From contig NZ_JACHMF010000001.1 of the NCBI RefSeq assembly GCF_014204895.1, positions 5,952,001-6,016,000 on the forward strand: DNA of 64,000 nucleotides, in the 5' to 3' direction. The stretch comes from Paractinoplanes abujensis. GTDB lineage: Bacteria > Actinomycetota > Actinomycetes > Mycobacteriales > Micromonosporaceae. The translations under genes were made by a program, and so were the position numbers. Under the pieces are notes generated by a model. The model made no database searches, had not been told where the DNA came from, and was given only the letters and a program-made list of their open reading frames with translations. Positions 26,670-35,700 of the stretch are shown piece after piece (position 1 is the stretch's first letter; every line of letters begins with the position of its first letter).

Positions 26670-28148
26670 ATGACCAGCGCCGTTCAAGCGCGTCTGCAGG
26701 CCACCGATCCGGCCCGGTGGCGAGCGCTGGCCCTTTCCTGGCGCCGCTGGGCCGAGCTGACCGGTCACCTGATCGCCGAGCTGGTCTCCCGGCTGGCCGC
26801 CCTGCCGCCCGTGTGGCGCGGCACCGCAGCTACGGCCGCCGCCCACCGGCTGGAGGAGCTGCGCCGCCGCCTGGTCCTGTTCCGCCTGCACTGCTGGCGG
26901 GCCGACCAGACGGCCGGCGAGTTCGCGGCCGCCCTGGCCCGGGCCAGGGCGCTGCTGTCGCGCCCGCTCACGGGCGGCGAGCCGGCCGTGGCGCTCGCGT
27001 TGGCGGCCCGGGCCGACGCCGAGGCGACCGAGCGCCTGCACAGCCTGGCCGACATGATCAGTGCCCCGGCCGCGCCGCCCGGCCCCGCCCTCGGTCGACC
27101 CGACTGCACCGCTTCGCCCGCCGAGGTGCGGCGCTGGTGGGCCGGGCTCCCCCGCGACCAGCGCAACTGGCTGCTCGCGACCGAGGCGTCCGGGCTGGCC
27201 CGGCTCGACGGGCTGCCCGCGGCCGACCGCGACATCGCGAACCGTCTCCTGCTCGACGACCGGCTGGCCGAGCTCGACCGGGCGATCGCCAGGGCCACCG
27301 GGCGGGAGCGCGAGCGGCTGCGTGAGGTCCGCAACGGCTTGTTCGCGCTCGACCATCGGCTGGCCGACGATTCCGGGCCGCGGGCCTATCTGCTCCGGCT
27401 CGACGTGGCCGAGGAGGGCCGCGCGGTGGTGGCGCTGGGCGATCCGGACCGAGCCGACAATGTGCTCACCCATGTGCCCGGCATGACGGCCGATCTGGCC
27501 TCGTTCGGGGGCGAGCTGGCCCGGGCCGAACGCGTCGCCGTGCGGGCCGCCGAGGTCGGACCGGCCGTCGCGACCAGCGCCGTGATGTGGCTCGACTACG
27601 ACGCGCCCGATTTCGTCGACGAGGCGGCGAGCGCCCGCCGGGCCGAGGCCGGGGCGCCCGCGTTGCGGCACTTCCAGGAGGGGCTGCGGGCCGCGCATGA
27701 GGGCCCGCCCGGTCGGCAGGTGCTGCTCGGGCACAGCTACGGCTCGCTGGTGGTCGGCACGGCAGCCGCCGCCGGTGGTCTCGACGCCGACAGTGTGGTG
27801 TTCGTCGGCTCGCCCGGGGTCGGGGTGGATTCGGCCCGCGATCTGCGGGTGCCCTCGGGCGAGGTGTGGTCGAGCACCGCCCGCAACGACGTCGTGCAGT
27901 ACGCGGCGGTCTCCCCCGGCAGCCTGGTGCGCGATCTGGGCACGGCCGGCGCCGTGCCCGGGCTCGGCGCGCTGCTGGCCTTCGGCCGGCCCGAGCGCGA
28001 CCTGTGGTTCGGCCACAATCCGAGCGATGAGGCCTTCGGCGCCCACGTCTTCACCAGCGCACCCGGCGGTGGCCACGTCGGCTACTGGGAGCCCGGCTCC
28101 CCGTCCCTGGAAACGCTGACGGCGATCACCCTGGGGACGGCCCGGTAG
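26670..28148 (+). CDS. DUF1023 alpha/beta hydrolase with N-terminal helical (WXG100-like) domain
   Basis: A 492-aa protein. Residues 1-120 are helical and Ala/Arg-rich, with VWRGTAATAAAHRLEEL resembling the WXG turn of ESX proteins. Residues about 215-470 are the actinobacterial DUF1023 alpha/beta hydrolase: VLTHVPGMTADL, AVMWLDYDAPD, nucleophile LLGHSYGSLVVG, and a late His in GGGHVGYWEPGSP. No signal peptide is visible. In actinobacteria such fusions are often next to small ESX-like proteins, as here. Substrate and export route are unknown; a secreted or envelope-acting esterase is possible. Confidence 0.85.
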   Translation: MTSAVQARLQATDPARWRALALSWRRWAELTGHLIAELVSRLAALPPVWRGTAATAAAHRLEELRRRLVLFRLHCWRADQTAGEFAAALARARALLSRPLTGGEPAVALALAARADAEATERLHSLADMISAPAAPPGPALGRPDCTASPAEVRRWWAGLPRDQRNWLLATEASGLARLDGLPAADRDIANRLLLDDRLAELDRAIARATGRERERLREVRNGLFALDHRLADDSGPRAYLLRLDVAEEGRAVVALGDPDRADNVLTHVPGMTADLASFGGELARAERVAVRAAEVGPAVATSAVMWLDYDAPDFVDEAASARRAEAGAPALRHFQEGLRAAHEGPPGRQVLLGHSYGSLVVGTAAAAGGLDADSVVFVGSPGVGVDSARDLRVPSGEVWSSTARNDVVQYAAVSPGSLVRDLGTAGAVPGLGALLAFGRPERDLWFGHNPSDEAFGAHVFTSAPGGGHVGYWEPGSPSLETLTAITLGTAR

Positions 28149-28172
28149 GGGGGTCGACGGGAGGCAGCCCGG

Positions 28173-28300
28173 CCGGCGGACAACCAAGGAGCCGACGGGG
28201 CCACGGCCCAGCCGGCGGACAACCAAGGAGCCGACGGGGCCACGGCCCGGCCGGCGGACAGCCAAGGAGCCGGCGAGGAGGGCGGCCCAGCCGGCGGCCG
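28173..28300. repeat. 39-bp tandem repeat, about three copies
   Basis: Units beginning GCCGGCGGACAACCAAGGAG recur at 28173, 28212 and 28251, with a partial diverged copy at 28291. The spacing is 39-40 bp. The region lies between the DUF1023 gene and the glmS terminator, on no supported gene. Confidence 0.85.
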
Positions 28301-28339
28301 GCCCGGACAGCGGACGTGCCGGTGGGCGGGAACGCGAAC

Positions 28340-28374
28340 GGCCGTCACCGCGCGGGGGCAGCGCGGTGACGGCC
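28340..28374 (-). terminator. glmS terminator, 14-bp perfect stem
   Basis: GGCCGTCACCGCGC (28340-28353) and its exact complement (28361-28374) enclose a 7-nt loop, 20 bp beyond the glmS stop. It can serve both strands and so may also stop transcripts from the convergent DUF1023 gene. Confidence 0.85.
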
Positions 28375-28394
28375 GGGCACAGCAGGCCGGTGGG

Positions 28395-30278
28395 CTATTC
28401 CACGGTGACGGACTTGGCCAGGTTGCGGGGCTGGTCGACGTCGTGACCGCGGGCGGCCGCGATCTCGCACGCCAGCACCTGCAACGGCACGGTGGTCATC
28501 AGCGGGGCCAGCAGGGTCGGGGTGGCGGGCACCGGGATCAGGTGGTCGGCGAAGGCACGCACGTCCTCGTCGCCCTCTTCGGCGATCACGATCGTCCGGG
28601 CGCCGCGGGCGCGGACCTCCTGGATGTTGGAGACGACCTTGTCGCGCATGACGCCACGGCCGGCCGGCGAGGGCACCACGCAGACGACCGGTGTGCCCTC
28701 GTCGATCAGGGCGATCGGCCCGTGCTTGAGCTCACCGGCGGCGAAGCCCTCGGCGTGCATGTAGGCCAGTTCCTTGAGCTTGAGCGCGCCTTCCAGGGCC
28801 ACCGGGTAGCCCACGTGCCGGCCGATGAACAGCACGGTCGACGCCGTCTTGAGGTCGCGGGCGAGTTCGCGCACCTCCTCCATGCGGCCCAGCAGTGTGC
28901 GCAGGCTGTCCGGCGTCTGCTGCAGCTTCTCGACCACGGCGGACACCTCGTCGGCGTACATGACGCCGCGGATCTGGGCCAGGTGCAGCCCGATCAGGTA
29001 GCAGGCGACGAGCTGGGTCAGGAACGCCTTGGTCGACGCGACAGCGATCTCGGGCCCGCCGTGGGTGTAGAGCACCGCGTCCGACTCGCGGGGGATCGTC
29101 GAGCCGTTGGTGTTGCAGATCGCCAGCACGCGGGCTTTCTGCTCCTTGGCGTGGCGCAACGCCATCAGCGTGTCCATCGACTCGCCGGACTGGCTGATCG
29201 CCACGACCAGGGTGGAGCGGTCGAGGATCGGGTCGCGGTAGCGGAACTCGCTGGCCAGTTCGACCTCGCACGGGATGCGCACCCAGTGCTCGATGGCGTA
29301 CTTGGCCACCATGCCCGCGTGGTAGGACGTGCCGCAGGCCACGATGAAGATCTTATCGACGTCGCGCAGGTCCTGGTCGGTCAGGCGCACCTCGTCGAGC
29401 ACGATCTCGCCGCGTTCGGAGAGGCGGCCGAGCAGGGTGTCGGCGATCGCCTGGGGCTGCTCGGCGATCTCCTTGAGCATGAAGTAGTCGTGTCCGCCCT
29501 TCTCGGCGGCCGAGGCGTCCCAGCTGACGTGGTATTCCTTGCCCTCCTGGGGCGAGCCGTCGAACCCGGTGATCTCGATGCCGGCCGGGGTGATCAGCAC
29601 GACTTGGTCCTGGCCCAGCTCAATCGCCTGGCGGGTGTGCTCGATGAACGCCGACACGTCGCTGGCCAGGAAGTTCTCGCCTTCGCCGCGGCCCACGACC
29701 AGCGGCGAGTTGCGCCGGGCGGCGACGACCGCGCCGGGCACGTCGACGTCGACGGCGAGCAGGGTGAACGCGCCTTCGAGCCGGCGAACCGTGCGGCGCA
29801 TGCCTTCGGCCAGCAGCTGCGGGCCCTCGAGCAGGCCGGCTTCGCGGAGCTGGCGCACCTCGGCCGCGAGCAGGTGGGCGGCGCATTCGGTGTCGGTGTC
29901 GCTGGTGAATTCGACGCCGGTCGCCTCGAGCTCGGCGCGCAGGCGGGCGAAGTTCTCGATGATGCCGTTGTGGATGACCGCGACCCGGCCGTCCTGCGAG
30001 ACGTGCGGGTGGGCGTTGCGGTCGGTCGGGCCGCCGTGCGTCGCCCAGCGGGTGTGCCCGATGCCGGTGAGCCCGGCCGCGATCCGCGATTCGCCGGACT
30101 CGGCCAGCGCCTTTTCCAGGTTGGCCAGCTTGCCGGCCTTCTTCTCGGTCAGGACGGCGCCGTCGTCGACGACCGCCACACCGGCGGAGTCGTATCCGCG
30201 GTATTCCAGCCTGCGCAGTCCGTCAAGAACGATGCTGAGCGCCGGACGACCGCCGACGTACCCCACGATGCCACACAT
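28395..30278 (-). CDS. glmS: Glucosamine-fructose-6-phosphate aminotransferase
   Basis: A 627-aa enzyme that makes glucosamine-6-phosphate from fructose-6-phosphate and glutamine, the first step to UDP-GlcNAc. The start MCGIVGYVGG puts the catalytic Cys at position 2 after Met removal; an upstream in-frame ATG is therefore rejected. The glutaminase domain has GHTRWATHGGPTDRNAHPH. Two SIS domains follow, with ACGTSYHAGMVAKY, SQSGESMDTL and the C-terminal RNLAKSVTVE. It is divergent from the MmpS-like gene. GlmM is encoded about 2.3 kb away, so two steps of the same pathway are close. Confidence 0.97.
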   Translation of the reverse strand: MCGIVGYVGGRPALSIVLDGLRRLEYRGYDSAGVAVVDDGAVLTEKKAGKLANLEKALAESGESRIAAGLTGIGHTRWATHGGPTDRNAHPHVSQDGRVAVIHNGIIENFARLRAELEATGVEFTSDTDTECAAHLLAAEVRQLREAGLLEGPQLLAEGMRRTVRRLEGAFTLLAVDVDVPGAVVAARRNSPLVVGRGEGENFLASDVSAFIEHTRQAIELGQDQVVLITPAGIEITGFDGSPQEGKEYHVSWDASAAEKGGHDYFMLKEIAEQPQAIADTLLGRLSERGEIVLDEVRLTDQDLRDVDKIFIVACGTSYHAGMVAKYAIEHWVRIPCEVELASEFRYRDPILDRSTLVVAISQSGESMDTLMALRHAKEQKARVLAICNTNGSTIPRESDAVLYTHGGPEIAVASTKAFLTQLVACYLIGLHLAQIRGVMYADEVSAVVEKLQQTPDSLRTLLGRMEEVRELARDLKTASTVLFIGRHVGYPVALEGALKLKELAYMHAEGFAAGELKHGPIALIDEGTPVVCVVPSPAGRGVMRDKVVSNIQEVRARGARTIVIAEEGDEDVRAFADHLIPVPATPTLLAPLMTTVPLQVLACEIAAARGHDVDQPRNLAKSVTVE

Positions 30279-30448
30279 GGCCGTGACTCTAGCGGACTTC
30301 CGCTCACCCGTCATGCGCGAGAGGCACCCTTTCGAGCACACCGTCTGCGCAAAACAGACCGAACGGCCGACCGGCCCATCCCACGGCTGGCGCCGTTGGC
30401 GTACCGTCGGCTACCGCGCCACAACAGCGCGCACGCACCGGGAGAAAC

Positions 30449-31396
30449 ATGAGCAATCAGCCGGACAATCGGCCGTCGGACGGCACGACTGAGCCTTTCG
30501 TGCCGCAGCCGCCCGCGCCGCCGACCTTCCAACCCGGGTACGCGTCGTTGCCGCAGCCACCCAACCCCGACTACCCGCCGACGTCGGAGTTCCCGGCCGC
30601 GCCGACGGAGCAGTATCGGGTGCAGTCCTACGAGCCGCCGCCCGGCTACGGGCCGCCCCCGGGACACGGGACTGAGCCGCCGCCCGGCTACGGGCCGCCC
30701 CCCGGACACGGGACTGAGCCGCCGCCCGGCTACGGGCCGCCCCCCGGACACGGGACTGAGCCGCCGCCCGGCTACGGGCCGCCCCCGGGTTACGGAGCGC
30801 CGCCCCCGGGTTACGGGCCGCCGCCGGCGTACGGTCCGCCTCCGGGCTACGGCCCGCCCGGCTATCAACAACCGCCGCGGCCGCCGCGCAAGAGCAAGAC
30901 GCCGATGGTCCTGCTCGTGATCGCGGTCACCCTTCTGCTGTGCGGCGGCGTGGCCACCGCGGGCGTGATGTTCGTGCGCAACGTGACCGACAAGGCCAAG
31001 GAGGCGCTGCCCGAGCTGCCGCAGCTGCCCTCGGCCGCACCGCAGATCCCCGATCTGCCGACCGATCTGCCCAGCGTCCCGGGGAACGCGCCGGACGTGA
31101 CCGGCCGCAAGATCACGGTGACGTACGAGGTGAGTGGCGAGGGTCAGGCCTCCCAGATCCTGTATGTGGAGAAGCTCGGCGAGACGCCCAAGCGGCTGCA
31201 GAACGTCAACCTGCCGTGGAAGTTCACGACCGAGATGGAGACGCCCGCCCTGGTGTCGGTGGTCGCCATGCGGGTCGGCACGTCGGAGGGCACGATCGCC
31301 TGCCGGGCCCTCGTCGACGGGGCCGAGGTCAAGCAGCGCACCTCGAGCTCGTCGACTGTGGCCACCGCGTCGTGCACGCATTTCGCCATCGAGTGA
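30449..31396 (+). CDS. Membrane protein with PPPGYG-type repeats and MmpS-like extracellular domain
   Basis: A 315-aa protein. Residues 1-145 are Pro/Gly/Tyr-rich and disordered, with three perfect 14-aa repeats (PPPGYGPPPGHGTE, encoded by 42-bp DNA repeats at about 30634-30760) and further PPPGYG units. A single TM segment (about 152-178) is preceded by RKSK, so the repeats are cytosolic. The external C-terminal domain (about 218-315: ITVTYEVSGEGQASQILYV, LPWKFTTEM, IACRALVDGAEV) resembles the MmpS accessory-protein fold with one Cys pair. No MmpL neighbour is present. GGGAG precedes the ATG; it is divergent from glmS. Confidence 0.82.
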   Translation: MSNQPDNRPSDGTTEPFVPQPPAPPTFQPGYASLPQPPNPDYPPTSEFPAAPTEQYRVQSYEPPPGYGPPPGHGTEPPPGYGPPPGHGTEPPPGYGPPPGHGTEPPPGYGPPPGYGAPPPGYGPPPAYGPPPGYGPPGYQQPPRPPRKSKTPMVLLVIAVTLLLCGGVATAGVMFVRNVTDKAKEALPELPQLPSAAPQIPDLPTDLPSVPGNAPDVTGRKITVTYEVSGEGQASQILYVEKLGETPKRLQNVNLPWKFTTEMETPALVSVVAMRVGTSEGTIACRALVDGAEVKQRTSSSSTVATASCTHFAIE

Positions 31397-31406
31397 GAAT
31401 CCTCCA

Positions 31407-32585
31407 GTGACGAGTGACCCGCTGGTCGAACGGATGCGCCCGTTCGGCACCACGATCTTCACCGAGATGTCGGCCCTGGCCGCCCGCACCGGCTCGATCA
31501 ATCTGGGCCAGGGCTTCCCCGACACCGACGGCCCGGCCGAAATGCTCGACGCCGCCGCCCGGGCCCTGCGCGAGGGGGCCAACCAATACCCGCCGCTGCC
31601 CGGCATCCCCGCCCTGCGCGCCGCCATCGCGGAGCACGAGCAGCGCTTCTGGGCCCTGCCCCGCGACCCCGGCACCGAGGTGGTCGTGACGGCGGGCGCG
31701 ACCGAGGCGATCGCCGCGGCGATCCTGGCGTTGTGCGAGCGCGGCGACGAGGTCGTTACGTTCGAGCCTTACTACGACTCGTACGCGGCCTCGATCACGC
31801 TGGCCGGCGCCGTCCGGCGGCCCGTCACGCTGCGCCCCGGCCCCGACGGGCGTTACACGTTCGACGAGGGTGAGCTGCGGGCGGCGTTCGGTCCGCGCAC
31901 CCGGCTGGTGCTGCTCAACTCGCCGCACAACCCGACCGGCAAGGTCTTCACCAGCGCCGAGCTGAGCCTGATCGCGGGCCTGTGCCAGGAGTTCGACACG
32001 TACGCCGTGACCGACGAGGTCTACGAGCACCTGGCCTTCACCGACGCCGCCGAGCCGCACGTCCCGCTGGCGAGCCTGCCCGGCATGCACGAGCGCACAC
32101 TGCGGATCTCGTCGGCCGGCAAGACCTTTTCCTGTACGGGGTGGAAGGTGGGCTGGGCGACCGGCCCGGCCCGGCTGGTCTCGGCCGTGACCCGGGTCAA
32201 GCAGTTCCTCACGTTCGTCAACGCGGGGCCGTTGCAGCCCGCCGTGGCCGTGGCGCTGGGCCTGCCCGAGGCGTATTTCACCGGTTTCCGCGACGAGTTG
32301 CAGGCTCGTCGCGACCACCTGACCGCCGGGCTGACCGCGGCCGGGTTCGCCGTGCAGCCGTCCGAGGGCACGTATTTCGTGACGGCCGACATCACCCCGC
32401 TGGGCGGCACGGACGGCATCGAGTTCTGCCGGGAGCTGCCCGAGCGCTGCGGGGTGGTGGCGGTGCCGACGCAGGTCTTCTACGACGATCGCGACGCGGG
32501 CCGGCACCTGATCCGGTTCGCCTTCTGCAAGCGCGAGTCCGTGATCGAGGAAGCAGCCCAGCGTCTGTCGAAGCTGGGCCGCTGA
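31407..32585 (+). CDS. PLP-dependent aminotransferase, DapC-like
   Basis: A 392-aa class I aminotransferase. PLP Lys is in ISSAGKTFSCTGWKVGW, the cofactor-binding NSPHNPTGKVF and TDEVYEHL are intact, and the N-terminus has SINLGQGFPDTDGPAEML. The whole sequence strongly resembles remembered M. tuberculosis Rv0858c (DapC, N-succinyl-LL-diaminopimelate aminotransferase), so a role in lysine and peptidoglycan precursor supply is likely. Kynurenine or methionine aminotransferase activity is the alternative for this subfamily. GTG at 31407 is used; an ATG nine codons later is possible. It lies 10 bp after the MmpS-like gene and converges on glmM. Confidence 0.85.
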   Translation: MTSDPLVERMRPFGTTIFTEMSALAARTGSINLGQGFPDTDGPAEMLDAAARALREGANQYPPLPGIPALRAAIAEHEQRFWALPRDPGTEVVVTAGATEAIAAAILALCERGDEVVTFEPYYDSYAASITLAGAVRRPVTLRPGPDGRYTFDEGELRAAFGPRTRLVLLNSPHNPTGKVFTSAELSLIAGLCQEFDTYAVTDEVYEHLAFTDAAEPHVPLASLPGMHERTLRISSAGKTFSCTGWKVGWATGPARLVSAVTRVKQFLTFVNAGPLQPAVAVALGLPEAYFTGFRDELQARRDHLTAGLTAAGFAVQPSEGTYFVTADITPLGGTDGIEFCRELPERCGVVAVPTQVFYDDRDAGRHLIRFAFCKRESVIEEAAQRLSKLGR

Positions 32586-32591
32586 TCCAGG

Positions 32592-33944
32592 TCAGGCGGG
32601 AGAAGCGGAGCGCACCTCGTCGGCGATCCGCTCGGCCACCGACCTGGCCTGCTCCTCGGTGGCGGCCTCGACCATCACCCGTACGAGGGGCTCGGTGCCC
32701 GACGGACGCAGCAGCACGCGGCCGGTCTCGCCCAGCTCGTTCTCGGCCAGCGCCACCGCGGCCTGCACGCCGGGGGCCGACGCACCGGCGTCCCGGTCGC
32801 CGACGCGCACGTTGATCAGCACCTGCGGCAGCGGGTGCACCACCGCGGCCAGGTCGGCCAGCGACTTGCCGCTCGCCGCGATCTGGGCCATCAGGTGCAG
32901 GCCGGTCAGCACGCCGTCGCCGGTGGTGGCGAAGGCCGGCATCACGATGTGCCCGCTCTGCTCGCCGCCCAGCGCCAGCCCGCCCGCGTTGAGCTCCTCG
33001 AGCACGTAACGGTCGCCGACCTTGGTCTCGATCAGCTTGATGCCTGACTGCTTCATGGCGATCCGCAGGCCGAGGTTGCTCATCACGGTCGCGACCAGCG
33101 TGTCGTCGGTCAGCGTGCCCGCGTCGCGCATCGCCAGGGCCAGGATCGCCATGATCTGGTCGCCGTCGACGACGTCGCCCGCGGCGGTCACCGCGAGGCA
33201 GCGGTCGGCGTCACCGTCGTGGGCCAGGCCCAGGTCGGCCCCTTCGGCCAGCACGGCCTCGCGCACCTTGTCGAGGTGGGTCGAGCCGCACTCGTCGTTG
33301 ATGTTCAGGCCGTCCGGATCGGCGTGGATCGCGATGACCTCGGCCCCGGCCTCCTCGTAGGCCACCGGGCCGACCTCGCTGGCCGCGCCGTTCGCGCAGT
33401 CGACCACGACCTTGACGCCGGAAAGGCTGTGCGGCGTTGCCCCGACCAGGTGCTTCACGTAGTGCTCGGCCCCGTCCAGCAGGTCGTGCACACGGCCGAT
33501 GCCGGCGCCGGTGGGGCGGCCGATCAGCCCGTGCCCGTCCTCGATGGCCTTCTCGATGCGCTCCTCCAGCTCGTCCGGCAGTTTGGTGCCGCCGGCCGCG
33601 AAGAGCTTGATGCCGTTGTCGGGCATCGGGTTGTGCGAGGCCGAAAGCATCACGCCGAGGTCGGCGTTGGTCTGCCCGACCAGGAACGCCACCGCGGGGG
33701 TGGGCAGCACGCCGACCCGCACCACGTTGGCGCCCGCACTGGTCAGCCCGGCGACGACGGCCGCCTCCAGCATTTCGCCGCTGGCCCGCGGGTCACGCCC
33801 GACGATCGCCAGCGGCTGGTGGCTGCTGTCGCTCTCGACCAGGACGCGCGCGGCCGCGACCGCCACTTTGAGGGCCAGTTCCGGGGTGAGCAGCTCGCCG
33901 TTCGCGAGCCCCCGGACGCCGTCGGTGCCGAACAGTCGACCCAT
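32592..33944 (-). CDS. glmM: Phosphoglucosamine mutase
   Basis: A 450-aa enzyme that converts glucosamine-6-phosphate to glucosamine-1-phosphate. The phosphoserine loop is [16 protein letters not shown] (about 97-112), the Mg site is [12 protein letters not shown], the sugar loop is [10 protein letters not shown] and the C-terminal phosphate site is [26 protein letters not shown] marks the start. It lies downstream of rplM-rpsI on the same strand, the common actinobacterial order, with a hairpin between rpsI and glmM. Confidence 0.97.
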   Translation of the reverse strand: MGRLFGTDGVRGLANGELLTPELALKVAVAAARVLVESDSSHQPLAIVGRDPRASGEMLEAAVVAGLTSAGANVVRVGVLPTPAVAFLVGQTNADLGVMLSASHNPMPDNGIKLFAAGGTKLPDELEERIEKAIEDGHGLIGRPTGAGIGRVHDLLDGAEHYVKHLVGATPHSLSGVKVVVDCANGAASEVGPVAYEEAGAEVIAIHADPDGLNINDECGSTHLDKVREAVLAEGADLGLAHDGDADRCLAVTAAGDVVDGDQIMAILALAMRDAGTLTDDTLVATVMSNLGLRIAMKQSGIKLIETKVGDRYVLEELNAGGLALGGEQSGHIVMPAFATTGDGVLTGLHLMAQIAASGKSLADLAAVVHPLPQVLINVRVGDRDAGASAPGVQAAVALAENELGETGRVLLRPSGTEPLVRVMVEAATEEQARSVAERIADEVRSASPA

Positions 33945-33991
33945 GCGGATTCCTTTGCGTGCGTTGCATCGATAAAAGGGGAGGGAACGCA

Positions 33992-34039
33992 AACGGCCGG
34001 GCGTGCCCCCGGGAAACCCAGGAGCACAACCCGGCCGTT
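33992..34039 (-). terminator. Hairpin between rpsI and glmM
   Basis: AACGGCCGGG (33992-34001) pairs perfectly with 34030-34039, with an additional inner GTGC/GCAC pairing. It lies 19 bp past the rpsI stop. On the minus strand a pyrimidine-rich tail follows. It may terminate the ribosomal-protein transcript or attenuate glmM. Confidence 0.6.
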
Positions 34040-34057
34040 GTCAGACTCGGCGCAAAA

Positions 34058-34585
34058 TCAGCGCTTCGAGTACTGCGGAGCCTTACGGGCCTTCTTGAGG
34101 CCGTACTTCTTGCTCTCCTTGACGCGGGCGTCCCGGGTGAGGAAGCCGGCCTTCTTGAGAGCGGGGCGGTCGTCGGGCTCGTTCGTGATCAGCGCCCGCG
34201 CGATGCCGAGGCGCAGCGCACCGGCCTGGCCGGTGATGCCGCCGCCGCGCAGGTTCGCGATCACGTCGAACTGCTCTTCCTTCTCCGCGGTGACGAGCGG
34301 CTCGCGGATGAGCTGCTGGTGCACCTTGCTGGGGAAGTAGGCCTCGAGGTCGCGGCCGTTGCAGGTGATCTTGCCGGTGCCGGGCACGAGACGCACCCGG
34401 ACGATGGCCTCCTTGCGGCGGCCGACGGTCTGGATCGGACGGTCACCGGGGCGCGGGGCGCGGACCGGGGCCGGCGCGGGCGTCTCGACGACGACCACGG
34501 TCTCTTCGGCGGGCGTCTCGACAACGACCGTGCCGGCGGGCTCCTCGACGGTCTCGACGACCTCGGGCTCGATAACGTCGGACAT
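34058..34585 (-). CDS. rpsI: 30S ribosomal protein S9
   Basis: A 175-aa S9. The conserved domain begins near residue 48 ([23 protein letters not shown]) and ends in the universally conserved tail [11 protein letters not shown], whose last residues reach the P-site tRNA. The N-terminal 45 residues are an acidic Val/Glu/Pro-rich extension ([11 protein letters not shown]), a feature seen in actinobacterial S9. It follows rplM by 20 bp on the minus strand, forming the usual L13-S9 operon. Confidence 0.97.
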   Translation of the reverse strand: MSDVIEPEVVETVEEPAGTVVVETPAEETVVVVETPAPAPVRAPRPGDRPIQTVGRRKEAIVRVRLVPGTGKITCNGRDLEAYFPSKVHQQLIREPLVTAEKEEQFDVIANLRGGGITGQAGALRLGIARALITNEPDDRPALKKAGFLTRDARVKESKKYGLKKARKAPQYSKR

Positions 34586-34605
34586 GCTGCTGCCTTCTCC
34601 CGCGC

Positions 34606-35049
34606 TCACTGCGCGATCTGGGTGATTTCGAACGGCTGGGGCTGCTGGGCCGCGTGCGGGTGCTCGGCGCCCGGGTAGACCTTCAGCTTCTTGATGATCT
34701 GCCGCGCGAGCTTGTTGTGCGGGAGCATGCCCTTGACGGCCAGCTCGATCGCCTTCTCGGGGCGCTTGCTCAGCAGCTCCTCGTAGCCGACCTGCTTGAG
34801 ACCGCCCGGGTAGCCGGAGTGGCGGTAGGCGACCTTGGTCTGCCGCTTGTTGCCGGTCAGGGCAACCTTGCCGGCGTTGATGATCACTACGAAGTCGCCG
34901 GTGTCGACGTGCGGCGCGAAGGTCGGCTTGTGCTTGCCACGCAGCAGGTTCGCGGTGTGGGTGGCCAGGCGACCCAGAACGACGTCAGAAGCGTCGATAA
35001 TGTGCCACTGACGCTCGATCTCACCCGGCTTCGGGCTGTACGTACGCAC
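34606..35049 (-). CDS. rplM: 50S ribosomal protein L13
   Basis: A 147-aa L13, an early 23S rRNA-binding assembly protein. It begins [29 protein letters not shown] and carries [24 protein letters not shown] and [22 protein letters not shown]. The start is GTG, preceded by AAGGTAATTCT. It is the first gene of rplM-rpsI, behind a gene-free region of about 650 bp that should contain the operon promoter. Confidence 0.97.
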   Translation of the reverse strand: MRTYSPKPGEIERQWHIIDASDVVLGRLATHTANLLRGKHKPTFAPHVDTGDFVVIINAGKVALTGNKRQTKVAYRHSGYPGGLKQVGYEELLSKRPEKAIELAVKGMLPHNKLARQIIKKLKVYPGAEHPHAAQQPQPFEITQIAQ

Positions 35050-35700
35050 AGAATTACCTTGTCTTGTCGTCGGTCTGGGGTCGCGCGCTGGTCGCGGAGA
35101 ACGCGAACACCGAGCCTACCCGGAGGGGCGGGCTCGCAGCTGTCGCACAACAGCAGGCAACAATACCCGGCTGCACGGCGCGTGGTCAAAACGTGCAAGG
35201 GTCCACACGATCGGTGGTCCCGCCCAGCACGCGGACGCGACCTCCAAAAATAACCATCTGCCAGCATACCCGCTCCCGTGACGCGCCCGGCAGCGGGATC
35301 CATGGTCAAGAACTTCCGGCCCGTACGCGTAGCGAAGGTCACAGGTCGATGCCTCTTAGCAGGCTCGAAACAAACGGGACGCAAGGGCGAAATTCCGCAC
35401 CGGCACGCTTCGGGGCATGAGCAATGGCGCCGACTCCTTCACGACGCAGGCCCGGCGTGGCCCGCGCGTGCGGAGAGGACGCACTATTGAGAAGCCACCG
35501 TCAGGGTTGAGGACGGACCTGACGGTGACCGCTGGATCGGCTTCCCGGTCCGGCGAAGAGGAGTCGTGGCGCGCGCCGGCCGGAGGTACGGCGGAGAACG
35601 CAGGCGTGACATGGGAGCGGGTCGACGCTGAGGACGGCGGGATCCGAGCGTGCCCTTCGGTGGACCGGACGGCCGCGCCACGACTTCTTGAACAGCTGCG
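35050..35700. other. 650-bp region between rplM and hemD without a convincing gene
   Basis: It must carry the divergent promoters of rplM-rpsI (minus strand) and hemD (plus strand). The rplM-proximal part is relatively AT-rich around 35240-35275. A perfect 10-bp inverted repeat lies at 35496-35505/35518-35527 (CACCGTCAGG and complement, 12-nt loop), possibly an operator or leader hairpin for hemD. An open frame at 35417-35704 ends in a 4-nt overlap with the hemD ATG, but its codon use is not that of the neighbours. Confidence 0.6.
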
